From NCBI RefSeq assembly GCF_963966145.1, contig NC_091052.1, positions 13,640,001-13,704,000 on the forward strand: DNA of 64,000 nucleotides, written 5' to 3'. Positions 31,553 through 41,924 of the stretch are shown here, piece after piece (position 1 is the stretch's first letter; each line of letters opens with the position of its first letter). This DNA is from Tenebrio molitor (taxonomy: Eukaryota; Arthropoda; Insecta; Coleoptera; Tenebrionidae). The position numbers and the translations under genes are program-made. Below the pieces are notes generated by a model. The model worked only from the letters and a program-made list of their open reading frames with translations, did no database searches and was not told where the DNA came from.

Positions 31553-32350
31553 ACAGTGCGTTCGTAAAGTTCGGAATAAATTCAATAAAACTGTAAGTAT
31601 TAATTTCTGAAAAAAATTCTCGAAGAGGTTTTTAAAAAGTGCATATTCTTCAGTACCTACTCTATTTATGTTGACAGCTTTTCATCTCCTAATTATGACG
31701 TCATCAATTTTTTTTTAATGTCAACTCTCACTTTTTTCTTCTTTTTCTGATAGGCCTTCGTACTAGCTGAACGATGAATGAAAGAAATTGATACCTTACA
31801 TAACAATTTTTTTGAGAAAATGACAAATTTTACTTCAAAAATTTAATTTAATTTTTAACGTAAAAATTTTAATTGACAAAATCAAACAAATATCTAAGAT
31901 TAACAATAAAATTCAACGCAAATGTTGAAATTGCCTCCCGCCAACCTTTCGCACTCACCCACACTTTGTACACTGCGCTCAATAATGTCAGGGCTTATTT
32001 GTTCCGTTTCAGCGCGAATTATCTGCCACAAATTTTCTAAATTGTTTGGTCTATTAAAATAAACCTTTCATTTTAACTAAACCCATAGAAAAAAAAATGG
32101 TTACCAAAAAAATTAAATTAAATTTTTGAAAAAAATTGTAATTTTCTCAAAAAAATTGTTATGTAAGGTACCAATTTTTTTCACTCATCGTTTAGATAGT
32201 ACGAAGGTCTATCAGAATTAGGAGATGAAAAGCTGTCAACATAAGAAAAATACCGAAAAATATGCACTTTTTAAACGCAAAGTTGACTTCTTCGAGGATT
32301 TTACTTACAGTTTTATCGATTTTATTCCGAACTTTACGAACGCACTGTAT
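31553..32350. mobile_element. Long foldback element with a transposase tail relic
   Basis: The left end ACAGTGCGTTCGTAAAGTTC, then GGAATAAA, is mirrored at the right end (TTTATTCCGAACTTTACGAA, then CGCACTGTAT). The symmetry continues inward for about 250-300 bp per arm (GACAGCTTTTCATCTCCTAA; CAATTTTTTTGAGAAAATGA). On the minus strand the unpaired centre (about 31900-32052) encodes PNNLENLWQIIRAETEQISP, then IIERSVQSVGECERLAGGN, the style of a Tc1/mariner transposase C-terminus. It is therefore a deletion derivative retaining ends and a fragment of its gene. Confidence 0.7.
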
Positions 32351-32363
32351 ATTATGTCATAAC

Positions 32364-32546
32364 TGGTAAAATTTTGTCCGAAAAATTTTCAGATTTTACG
32401 AGAGTTTGTTGATAGCAATTTATCGAGTGGCATTGTTAAAAAAATCACGAGTCGCAGACGAGTGGTTTTTGATCAATGTCACGAGATAAATTGACAACAA
32501 ACTCGAGTAAATCGATCGTAAAATTGTGCCAGACAAAATTTTACCA
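32364..32546. repeat. Palindrome with a CGAGT core
   Basis: TGGTAAAATTTTGTC and GACAAAATTTTACCA bound a nearly continuous palindrome (CGAGAGTTTGTTGATAGCAA against GACAACAAACTCGAG). The centre reads ATCACGAGTCGCAGACGAGT. The type is similar to the hairpins at 22091, 23241 and 38218. Confidence 0.6.
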
Positions 32547-32926
32547 CGAATGGTATTCGGAGGACTATTTCATGAATAAAACTATTTTCAAATTAAATGA
32601 AATAACTGTCACTTGAAAGTTGGCTTGGTTTAGATTTTGTTGCGTAAATATCTTCGCTTATTGGCTCTAAATATGAGGTAAAGGCGATAAAATTTTGGTT
32701 TAATTAATTTTACCGACTGATTTTTTTATTACTCATTGTTGAATGACGAGATGCTATTGGCCGAAATATAAATGAATGAAATAGTCGCCTTAATACACAA
32801 CTATTGATAATTAAGTTTTTATATCTATAACTGACTTTCCTTTAGATAATCTTATCATTTTCAAATATACAATTCTAAAGGTCACACTTTGAGTAACTAT
32901 ATTGCAAGTGACAGCTGTACGAATCT

Positions 32927-33052
32927 TCAGTTCCGGAAAGTGCTCTCAACATACCCTTCGTTGCTTTGTCCCAACGTAAGTAGTACCACTCGTCCCAATT
33001 TATGAAAAATTCCTAAAACTCGAGTCCTGTCAAACATTTGCATTCATCTCAG
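32927..33052 (+). promoter_or_regulatory. Initiator and 5' UTR intron of copy 33053
   Basis: TCAGT at 32927-32931 lies in ATCTTCAGTTCCGG. The non-coding exon ends at 32975 (CCAAC/GTAAGT). The intron 32976-33052 ends TCATCTCAG before the ATG. No upstream ATG lies in the exon. Confidence 0.5.
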
Positions 33053-34130
33053 ATGAAACTTTTGGGAATCGAATTCGCGCCGTTGGTGTTACCGATGCAC
33101 CGAAGATACGAAACCTTGGCGGTGGCGTCTTGGTTTTTTCTGGTCGCCTTCGGGGGCTTAACCGGCTTGCTCGTCTGCCTCTACCTCCTCTTCACCCGCT
33201 TGTGGTGGTTGGTCCCTCTGTACGCCACCTGGACCTACCTCGACAGACACGTTGGCGAGTCCGGCGGCCGCGGCAACGTCTGGGTGCAGAATTGGCGGTG
33301 GTGGTACCACTTGAAGAACTACTTCCCCGTTGAAACGCATTGCGTCCCGAGTTTCTCTTTGGATCCCACGCGCAACTACCTCTTCTGTTGCTTTCCCCAC
33401 GGGATAATACCAGTGGGTCCGTTCACTGCCCTAGCAAACACCTGGAGCAACTTTCGCAAGTCGTACCCGGAGTTTACGGTGAAACTGGCGGTTCTACATG
33501 CACTTGTACTTCTGCCGATTGTACGAGAACTGGGTTTGGCGTACGGGACGATTTCTTGTTCGATCAAGTCACTCAATTACGAGTTGAGCCGTCCGGAAGG
33601 TGGACACATCGTGAATTTGATGCCTGGTGGTGCCGTGGAAGCCTACAATTCACAACCCGGGAAGTACAAATTCGTGGTGAAGAAAAGGAAAGGGTTTGTG
33701 AAGGTGGCCTTAAAAAATGGATCGCCTCTTGTGCCTGTTATTGCGTTTGGTGAGACCGACTTGTTCCGCCAAATAGACAATCGTGTTCTACGCAACGTTC
33801 AGGAATTTCTCAGGAAGTACTTTTTTCTTGGGTTACCACCTGTGGTGTTTATGGGAAGAGGCTTTTTCCAGTACTCGTTCGGAATGATTCCGAGGAGAAA
33901 ACCAATTACTACCGTCGGTAAGATTTTCGTTAGTACTCATCAGGTACCGTACTCATCAGTGTTTTTTGTTAGTGGGAACACCAATTGAAGTTACCAAACT
34001 GGAAAATCCTACAAATGAGCAAGTAGAGGAGCTACACGACAAGTTCGTCCAAGCATTAGTCGCTCTATTTGATGAGTACAAATACAAGTACTTAGAGAAC
34101 CCGGAAGATCAATATTTAGAGTTGCAGTGA
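33053..34130 (+). CDS. DGAT2/MOGAT-family acyltransferase, subfamily II, copy 1
   Basis: Exons 33053-33917 and 33973-34130 encode 340 aa. The ATG chosen is the one directly after the CTCAG acceptor; the open frame upstream of it is intron. Subfamily II differs from I by DRHVGESGGRGNVWVQNW (I has DRHTCENGGR), by SCSIKSLNYELSRPEGG, and by two extra residues in KYFFLGLPPVVFMGRGFFQY. FPHG, LMPGGAVEAYNS, RKGFVKVAL and GSPLVPVIAFGE (others VISFGE) are present. The 55 nt intron shifts the frame if retained. The last exon is nearly identical to that of copy 28720. AATAAATAGT follows the stop. Confidence 0.9.
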
Positions 34131-34401
34131 AATAAATAGTCTCTCTAAAACAAATGTTTTTAGAATTTTTATTTACAAATTTTCATCTCGAATGTAAAAT
34201 TTTTTTACCAAATAAGAACAATTCAAAGTTAAAAACATCCTTGTAATTTATTTATAAAATTACGTAAGCCACATATTATCATAAGCTCTTTTCAATCTCA
34301 AGAAAAAGATGAACATGTTTAAAGACGGTAGGTATAACTGATAATTCTATAATTGCGAAGACAAAGTTGCAATCACTCGATAGATCACTTGATTGTACCT
34401 T

Positions 34402-34727
34402 GTACTCTACACAAGATCGAGGAATTTTTCAAGAACTTAGAGTTTCCGCCTGTGATTATTAATGGAAGAGGATTCTTCCAGTACCCATTCGGAATTATTC
34501 CACGGAGAAAGCCAGTCACCACCGTCGGTAAGGTTGTTAGTACTTATCTTGTAATACTCTAATCGAGTACTTTTCATCAGTGGGAACACCAATCGAGGTT
34601 ACCAAAATAGCAAATCCTACCACTGAACAAGTAAAGGAATTGCACAGCAAGTTCGTTCGCTTTATTTGAAGAGTACAAATACAAGCACTTAAAGAATCCC
34701 GAAGACAAGTATCTAGAGCTGCCGTGA
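34402..34727 (+). pseudogene. 3' fragment of an acyltransferase, subfamily III
   Basis: Subfamily-III upstream sequence (34255-34400, with GCGAAGACAAAGTTGCAATC) runs straight into CTCTACACAAGATCGAGGAA, so about 700 bp of gene body is deleted. The remaining frame gives NGRGFFQYPFGIIPRRKPVT, a GTAAGG donor and a CATCAG acceptor, then IEVTKIANPTTEQVKELHSK. The last exon has lost a few bases (TTCGTTCGCTTTATTTGA) and goes out of frame. Non-functional. Confidence 0.85.
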
Positions 34728-35141
34728 AATGAAAGAATGTTTAGTTTTTGTTGAGGTTTTTAGATTAATAATGTTATAAATAAAACTGTTCCAAGTATAA
34801 GAACTGTCTTACTCTTCGTGTTACCAAAAACCAAACGGGTACTACACTAGTAAGTACAATCATTCCTTCCAATTTTGTCAAAAATCTGTTTTTTCATAAA
34901 ACCTCTTAAGTATACATAACAAGAATTTATTTAAATTTCATGATCGCTAAATAGATCAAGGACAACGATGCGTTTTCGGATTTTTCTACTTTTTCTTTGT
35001 AAAAATGCTTTGGTAAATTTTATTGTTAATTATTATTATTATATAATTATTATAAATAATAGTGATAATTAGTGATCGCTTTAAGCGAATGAATCTTATC
35101 AAGTTAATACACAAATATTGCAAATTAGATTTTTACATCTA
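34728..35141. other. 3' flank of relic 34402
   Basis: A diverged copy of the sequence after pseudogene 30184 (CCAAAAACCAAACGGGTACT, GACAACGATGCGTTTTCGG) followed by AT-rich sequence. Non-coding. It ends in ACATCTA, the left half of an insertion site. Confidence 0.45.
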
Positions 35142-36033
35142 CAGGTGTCCCTAAAAAAGAAGACGTGTCCATAGCTCCCTTATTTATCGGACGATTTTAA
35201 TTATCTGTGCACGAAATTAAATGGTTGTGAATAGGCTACAATACGGCCTACTAAATTCACGTATTGCCCTAAGGGCTTCAAGGTTAAACTGTCAAAAAAA
35301 AATTGTTCAAACACACTTTTTTTTAGAAATTCTGATAGGGATTTTAATTCTGAAAACAACAACGTATCACAAGTATAACCTTGCATAAAAAAATAACACT
35401 AACTTTTGAAACAAATGACGAGCACCAAGCGAGAAGCTATCAAAATGCATTGCGTTACAGTGTAATAACCATCGACATATAGAGATGGACTGCTATGTAC
35501 GACTGCGCTTCCAAATTGTATAGAATGAGATGGAAATAACAGGAGGCTCAGCTCCTTGTCTCTGATATTTTCTTATTGGCCCTTCGATAATAAATGACGT
35601 CAAAAGAAGGGTAGCGACAGCGTTCCCTTTATTGCTCTCTCTTTCTACGATTTTTCGCTCGCGCAGCCTACATTAGCAGTCCATATCTATATGTCAATAA
35701 TAGTAATAAGTAATAACCAAATTAAGTTAGCTGGAAAAACAAATGACAAATGATAACATAGGGATTGTGCAAAGATGCCGCCAATGTTTAGCACAAAATG
35801 GAGCGCATAGACGATAGTAGCGTTTTTAGTTTTTTTATGTAGTTTTGTTATGTAAGTGTATACTTGTATACTTGTGATACATTGTTGTTTTTAGAATAAG
35901 AATCTCTATCAGAATTACTAAAAAAAAGTATCTATTCGCATTAAAAAAAAAATATTTGGGAGTTTACCATTGAAGCCCTTGGGGCTATAAATAAGAGAGT
36001 TATGGACTCGCCTTCTTTTCTGCGGACACCCCG
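35142..36033. mobile_element. 892 bp TIR element with TA duplication and an empty-site paralogue
   Basis: The element begins CAGGTGTCCCTAAAAAAGAA and GACGTGTCCATAGCTCCCTT. The inverse ends GGACTCGCC...CGGACACCCCG at 36033. TA flanks both ends (35140-35141, 36034-36035). The unoccupied site TTTTTACATCTATAACTGAC exists at 39540-39559, in the duplicated upstream region of copy 40847, and fits exactly if one TA is removed. The arms also match further in (CAAACACACTTTTTTTTAGA region against TTACTAAAAAAAAGTATC). No transposase is seen, so it is a mariner-type non-autonomous element. Confidence 0.85.
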
Positions 36034-36299
36034 TATAACTGACCTTCCTCAAGATAATCTTATATGTAATTGTCGAGAATGCAGTAAACAAGTATGCACA
36101 TTAATGCGGCTGATATTCTTAAGGTCAGACTTTGAGTATATCGCAAGTAAGTAACTAATAACTGTATGAATCTTCATTTCGGAAAAGTGCTTTCAACATG
36201 CTCTTCGTTGCTTTGTCTCAGCGTAAGTAGTACCACTTTTCCCATATTAGGAAAAATGCCACAAACTCGAGACCAGTCAAACATTTGCCTTCTTCTCAG

Positions 36300-37377
36300 A
36301 TGAAAGTTCTGGGAATCGAATTCGCGCCGTTGATGGTACCGATGCACCGAAGATACGAAACCTTGGCGGTGGCGTCTTGGTTCTTTCTGGCCGCCTTCGG
36401 GGGCTTAACCAGCTTGCTCGTCAGCCTCTACCTCCTTTTTACCCGCCTGTGGTGGTTGGTCCCTCTGTACACCACCTGGACCTACCTCGACAGACACGTT
36501 GGTGAGTCCGGCGGCCGCACCAACGTCTGGGTGCAGAATTGGCGGTGGTGGAACCACTTGAAGAACTACTTCCCCGTCGAAACTGATTACTCCCAGGGCT
36601 TCTCTCTCGACCCCACCCGCAACTACCTCTTCTGTTGCTTTCCCCATGGGATAATACCCGTGGGTCCGTTCACAACTCTAGCAAACACCTGGAGCGAGTT
36701 TCGCAAGTCGTACCCAGAGTTTACAGTGAAATTGGCGGTTCTACAAGCGCTTGTACTTCTGCCGATTGTACGGGAATTGGGTTTGGCGTATGGGGCGATT
36801 TCTTGTTCGATCAAGTCACTCAATTACGAGTTGAGCCGTCCGGAAGGTGGACACATCGTGAATTTGATGCCTGGTGGTGCCGTGGAAGCCTACAATTCAC
36901 AACCCGGGAAGTACAAATTCGTGGTGAAGAAAAGGAAAGGGTTTGTGAAGGTGGCCTTAAAAAATGGATCGCCTCTAGTGCCTGTTATTTCGTTTGGTGA
37001 GACCGACTTGTTCCGCCAAATCGACAATCGTGTTCTACGCAACGTTCAGGAATTTCTCAGGAAGTACTTTTTTCTTGGGTTACCACCTGTGGTGTTTATG
37101 GGAAGAGGCTTTTTCCAGTACTCGTTCGGAATGATTCCGAGGAGAAAACCAATTACTACCGTCGGTAAAATTTTCGTTATTACTCGTCAGGTACCATACT
37201 CATCAGTATTTTTCGTTAGTGGGAACACCAATTGAAGTTACCAAACTGGAAAATCCTACAAATGAGCAAGTAGAGGAGCTACACGACAAGTTCGTTCAAG
37301 CATTAGTCGCTCTATTTGATGAGTACAAATACAAGTACGTGGAGAACCCGGAAGACCAACATTTAGAGTTGCAGTGA
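36300..37377 (+). CDS. DGAT2/MOGAT-family acyltransferase, subfamily II, copy 2
   Basis: Exons 36300-37164 and 37220-37377 encode 340 aa. The 5' UTR exon ends at 36222 (CAGC/GTAAGT) and the leader intron 36223-36299 ends TTCTCAG before the ATG. It is the closest relative of copy 33053; the two share most of the coding exon from SCSIKSLNYEL onward. Differences include NWRWWNHLKNYFP (others WWYH), the FSLDP segment preceded by DYSQG, and LLVSLYLLF. FPHG, LMPGGAVEAYN and LVPVISFGE are intact. The donor is slightly weaker (GGTAAAATTT). The intron is 55 nt. The last exon encodes KYVENPEDQHLELQ. Confidence 0.9.
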
Positions 37378-37523
37378 AATAAATAGTCTTTCTAAAACGA
37401 ATGTTTTTAGAATTTTTATTTATAATTTGTGAGTCCGAATGTAAAATTTCCTTACCGAATGAGGACAATTCACAGTTAAAAATAACCTTTCAATTATTTA
37501 TAAAATTACGTAAGCCTCATATC

Positions 37524-37969
37524 ATTCGTGGTGAAGAACAGAAAATGATTTGTGAAGTTGGAGCACCTCTAGGGCCTGTTATCTCGTTTGTTGAGACCGA
37601 TTTGTTCGACCAACTGAAAAGTCGTACTCTAGGCAAGGTTCAGGAGTTTATATGGAATTACTTAGGGTTTGCGTCTGTGAATATTAATGGAAGAGGATTC
37701 TTAAAGTCCTCATTCGGGATTATTCCATGGAAGCAGCCAATCACCACCGTCCGTCGGTAAGATTTTCGTTAGTACTCATGTTGTACTACTCTAATCGAGT
37801 GCTTTTCATCAGTGGAGCACCCATCGAAGTTACCAAAATCGCAAATCCTACTAACGAGCAAGTGGAAGAACTGCACAGCAAATCCGTTAAGTCACTAATC
37901 ACTTTATTCCAAGAGTACAAATACAAATACTTGGAGAATCTCGAAGACAAGTATCTTGAGCTGCAGTGA
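37524..37969 (+). pseudogene. 3' fragment of an acyltransferase, subfamily III
   Basis: It begins abruptly at TTCGTGGTGAAGAACAGAAA, fused to the flank of the previous gene at CATATCATT, and carries a premature stop (AAATGATTTG where others have AAAGGATTTG). It has lost about 20 bp before APLGPVISF and contains a short duplication at the donor (CCGTCCGTCGGTAAG). The last exon (37812-37969) is nearly clean, reading GAPIEVTKIANPTNEQVEEL, but has lost one G after the acceptor. Non-functional. Confidence 0.85.
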
Positions 37970-38217
37970 AATGAAAGATTGTTCCTTCCAGTTTGGGCAA
38001 AAATCTGTTTTCTCAAGGATACTGTTTTTTGTAACAGGAAAATATTAAAATTTGATGAACGCAAACCAGCTTAAAGACAACGATGCGTTTTCGGTTTTTT
38101 CAAAAAAAATTTTTTGTAAAAATATTTGGGTAATTTTTTATTGGAATTTAAGTGTCTGATAATAAATAATAAAAAATTATTGAATTTTTTTATTGGAATT
38201 TAAGTGTCTGATAATAA

Positions 38218-38345
38218 TAGATATTTATACACCAAGTGAGTTAAACCAATGTTTATTCAAGAGAAGAATGTTTAGCTCAAGAGCGCGAAGCGCGAGTGAG
38301 CTAATTCTTCGAATGAATAAACATTCGTTTAACTCACGCGGTTTA
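38218..38345. repeat. Palindrome upstream of a recombinase-like relic
   Basis: TACACCAAGTGAGTTAAACC and AATGTTTATTC on the left pair with GAATAAACATTCGTTTAACT and CACGCGGTTTATAC on the right. The centre is GAGCGCGAAGCGCGAGTGAG. It lies about 165 bp upstream of the relic ATG at 38509. Confidence 0.6.
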
Positions 38346-38508
38346 TACAATATTTTATTCAATTTTGCGACAGACAGTTTCAATTCACGAATTATTATGA
38401 ATTATGCAACATACTGCAACAAAAATCAAGTCTGTGACAGTGGCAACACTTCCGTGACAACCATTTTGCTATAAACAATTATTTTAGTGTCAATAATTTT
38501 CGTGAAAA

Positions 38509-38802
38509 ATGTCGGAGTCAGAAATATGCGACGAAACGAGATTTTTGTTCCGGAAGATGTAATCAATGAAGCACTAGAAGCAGTAGGCAAAGTAGTGCCA
38601 GTAAAATCTAAAATATTGTACGAAAAAGGGTATAATTGTTTGTGTAATTGGAGAAATAAGAAGAACGCCCGGGGGTCGACGTGAAGATAAGTTTGGCTTA
38701 TATTTCGGAGCTATTAAAATCTGTAAAATCATCTTAATTGTGGGCATACCGTTCACAGCTGACGAAAATGTTATTGATTAAGGAAAATGTCGATATAAAC
38801 AG
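38509..38802 (+). pseudogene. Relic of tyrosine-recombinase-like N-terminal exon
   Basis: From the ATG the frame gives MSESEICDETRF; after a one-base shift it gives VPEDVINEALEAVGKVVPVK and SKILYEKGYNCLCNWRNKKN. After a small loss it gives SLAYISELLKSVKSS, a stop, and finally LLIKENVDINR up to CAG/GTTTGT, a possible donor. The order KSK..YEK.Y...NWR...N, then LAY-SEL-K--KSS, is the N-terminal part of Crypton/KIAA1958-type proteins as I remember them. Stop codons and shifts show it is dead. Confidence 0.5.
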
Positions 38803-39008
38803 GTTTGTGGATGTTTATCTATAGAATTTGTGCTAAATTAAGGTTTGTAGATTCCATCAAGTAGAAACATTTTTGAAGCAGCATTCTGTAGGACACAGGG
38901 CAAAGAAGTAGAAGGTTTTGACACGGGAAGAACAAGTTCTACATACATACGAGTACATTATATATCTGTTCTTTAACAAAGATTGAATTAAAAAAATTTT
39001 AAATCGCT

Positions 39009-39440
39009 AGTGAGTTAATTTTTTTTTAACTCACTCTACCGAATAAACAATTGTTTACCTTGGTTGTTATGAAGTTGATAAATACGGTTTATCCAACATT
39101 CAATAGTAATATCGTGTTTTACTAGTTAGTTTTAATTGAGTAAACTGGGCTATAACTAGTCTGTTGTTTTAACCCACGTTGCCATTTGCACCGTGGGTTA
39201 TAACATACATAACCCACGTTGCCATTAGCACCGTGGGTTATTAACGTTCATAACCCATCGGGAGCAGAATTTCATCAATAATGTCATTATCTAAAAATTT
39301 TGGAATATTGGATAAAACGTTGTATGGCATACGTGGGTTATTAAGTACTACCCACTCGAGGTAATAACCTACTCGGGCAAGCCCTCGTAGGTTACAAATA
39401 CCTCTCGTGGGTAATATCTTAAATAACCCACTTATACCAT
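39009..39440. repeat. Cluster of small palindromes
   Basis: GTGAGTTAATTTTTTTTTAA then CTCAC (about 39009-39035) is a hairpin. AACCCACGTTGCCATTTGCA then CCGTGGGTT occurs twice in tandem (about 39172-39241), each copy being palindromic. GTGGGTTATTAAGTACTACC then CAC (about 39333-39355) and ACCTACTCGGGCAAGCCCTC then GTAGGT (about 39367-39394) follow. Non-coding. Confidence 0.6.
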
Positions 39441-40091
39441 AAATAACTATTAAAACGTCAGAATTGAATAAATTATTATTAGTGATCGTTTTAAGCGAAT
39501 GAATTTTATTGCATTAATAGACACCTATTGCTAATTCGATTTTTACATCTATAACTGACCTTCCTTAAGTTAATCTTGTTATTATAAATTCGTATGAAGA
39601 ACAATACAATTAAAATTCGAAATAATAATCTTGTTATTGTCGAGTATTCAGTAAACAAGCAAGCACAATAATGCGTCTGATATTCTAAAGGTCAGACTTT
39701 GGATACATAGACAGTGATAAAAAAGAAAACAAACCAGAGCAGGTGTGGCAAATTATCGGTCATTACAGACGTTTACTGTAATTGTAAGCAACAATTAACC
39801 CTGAATAAATGGTAAGACGAGGTTTACCATTAAAAAGAAAGCATTTTCATTAGAATGTTACGTTCGAAACGGGGTGCAACAAGAAAATGGAGACTTCATA
39901 TCACCTTGCATTGGAGAATTTCAAGTCAGATATCCGTACCTGATGGAAATTGATTATTATCCACAAGTTTATCAATGTATTAAGCTTATATTGTCAAATT
40001 TGAAGGAATCGGGTTCCATCATTAATTAAGAAAGCAGGTCTGTCTCTAGTTCGAATTCTAGAAATGGTGTAAATATTCAACAAGTTGTTTG

Positions 40092-40317
40092 AGAACATCC
40101 TTCAACTTCCCAAAGGTGTTTAAGTCAGCAAGTTAATTTGATTTACGGCACTTGTCAGAAAATTTTTCGTTTCCCTTGAAATTCGTGTTTTGCAACAAAT
40201 AAAACCCAAGATTATCCCAAACGGATGAATTATTGTCAATGGTTCGAAGAAAATATGAAGAGACGAGTTCAACTCTGTGTGGACCACAATGGAGAACATT
40301 TCCGGCAGTTTTTGTGA
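40092..40317 (+). pseudogene. Internally deleted mariner-like transposase relic
   Basis: The + strand encodes LSQQVNLIYGTCQKIFRFPL, then, after a frame break, KRMNYCQWFEENMKRRVQLC and VDHNGEHFRQFL before a stop at 40315-40317. The first part resembles the DNA-binding region of insect mariner-like (DUF4817-type) transposases, and NYCQWFEEN is the run-up to their catalytic core; the end matches the usual C-terminal NGGHFEHLL. The core itself is missing. The same relic, with the same deletion, lies at 56942-57167, because the region was duplicated together with the acyltransferase downstream. Confidence 0.55.
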
Positions 40318-40846
40318 AAAAAAAATTTTTGTCCTTAGAGTGACTTAAATCTTTTAACGACTGCTAGAATAGATACGAGTAAGTTCTCAATTAACCAATA
40401 ATTAGACAAATGATTATAACTTGTATATTTTTATTACAGAAAACACCAATTACAGAAAGGAAACTCGCCTTTTTTCTCTGGGGAGCAAGTTCTGGGATAC
40501 CCCGTATAGCGTGTGTTTTTTTATTAAGTAATAAGTTAATAATAATTCAAATAACAGAGTATTTAAAATCCCCCCATCAGTACGAAAATGATACGCCACT
40601 GGACAAAACATCAGTGACTTATTTTGATGATTTAACATGTTGTTCTCAAAGTGTTTCCACTTTAGCACCCTTGATTTGTTTTCTTTTTGATCACCTTGTA
40701 ATTCAGGTAACAGTTGCTCGAATCCTCTGTTCGGGAAAAGAGCTCCCAATATATTTTTCGTTGCTCTGTCCCAACGTAAGTACTTGTTCCACAATTTAAT
40801 AGTTCCCCAAATTCGAGTCCTGTTAAATATTTTTCCTTCCTCTTAG

Positions 40847-41924
40847 ATGAAAGTTCTGGGAATCGAATTCGCGCCGTTGCTGGTACCGATGCACCGAAGA
40901 TACGAAACGTTGGCGGTAGCGGCTTGGTTCTCTGTATTCGTTTTCGGGGGCTTCACCAGCTTGCTCGTCTGCCTCTACCTCCTCTCCACCCGTTTGTGGT
41001 GGTTGGTCCCTCTGTACGCCACCTGGACCTACCTCGACAGACACGTTAGCGAGTCCGGCGGCCACGGCAGCGTCTGGGTGCAAAATTGGCGGTGGTGGTA
41101 CCACTTGAAGAACTACTTCCCTGTCGAAATTGATTACTCCCAGGGCTTCTCTCTCGACCCCACCCGCAACTACCTCTTCTGTTGCTTTCCTCACGGGATA
41201 TTACCCGTGGGTCCGTTCACCGCCATAGCAAGCACCTGGAGCAAGTTTCGCAAGTCGTACCCGGAGTTTACGGTGAAATCGGCGGCTCTCCATACCTTTG
41301 TATGTCTGCCGATTGTACGGGAGTTGTCTTTGGCGCTTGGAGGAATTTCTTGTTCGGCCAAGTCACTCAATTACGAATTGAGCCGTCCGGAAGGTGGACA
41401 CATCGTGAATTTGATGGTTGGTGGTGCGGTGGAAGCATACAATTCACAAACAGGGAAATACAAATTCGTGGTGAAGAACAGGAAAGGGTTTGTGAAGGTG
41501 GCCTTAAGAAATGGAGCGCCTTTGGTGCCTGTTATCTCGTTTGGTGAGACCGACTTGTTCAGCCAAATCGACAATCGTGCTCTACGCAATGTTCAGGAAT
41601 TTGTCAGGAAGTACTTACTTCTTGGGTTACCACCCGTGGTGTTTATGGGAAGAGGCTTCTTCCAATACTCGTTCGGAATGATTCCGAGGAGAAAACCAAT
41701 TACTACCGTCGGTAAGATTTTCGTTAGTACTTGTCAGGTACCATACTCATCAGTGTTTTTCGTTAGTGGGAACCTCAATTGAAGTTACCAGACTGGAAAA
41801 TCCTACAAATGAGCAAATAGGGGAGCTACATGCCAAGTTCATCCAAGCATTAGTCGCTCTATTTGATGAGTACAAACACAAGTACTTAGAGAACCCGGAA
41901 GATCAACATTTAGAGTTGCAGTGA
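40847..41924 (+). CDS. DGAT2/MOGAT-family acyltransferase, subfamily II, copy 3
   Basis: Exons 40847-41711 and 41767-41924 encode 340 aa. The leader intron 40776-40846 follows CCAAC/GTAAGT and ends TCTTAG before the ATG. Two departures lie in conserved blocks: LMVGGAVEAYNSQTGKYKF, where all other intact copies have LMPGGA and QPGKY, and RNGAPLVPV where others have GSP. The Pro of PGG is strongly conserved in the window, so activity may be altered. FPHG, RKGFVKVAL and VISFGE are intact. The last exon starts VVGTSIEVTRLENP, where others have GTPIEV or GAPIEV. The frame shows no stop, so this is a coding gene that may be drifting. Confidence 0.88.

Noticed and set aside
33038..33052. Extended N-terminus for subfamily II copies
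   Set aside because: The extra codons lie in the leader intron upstream of the CAG acceptor and use a non-ATG start.
40410..40799. 129-codon frame upstream of copy 40847, and its counterpart at 57358-57648
   Set aside because: The frame runs into the 5' UTR exon and intron of the acyltransferase, and the two copies differ in length and start. It is non-coding upstream sequence.
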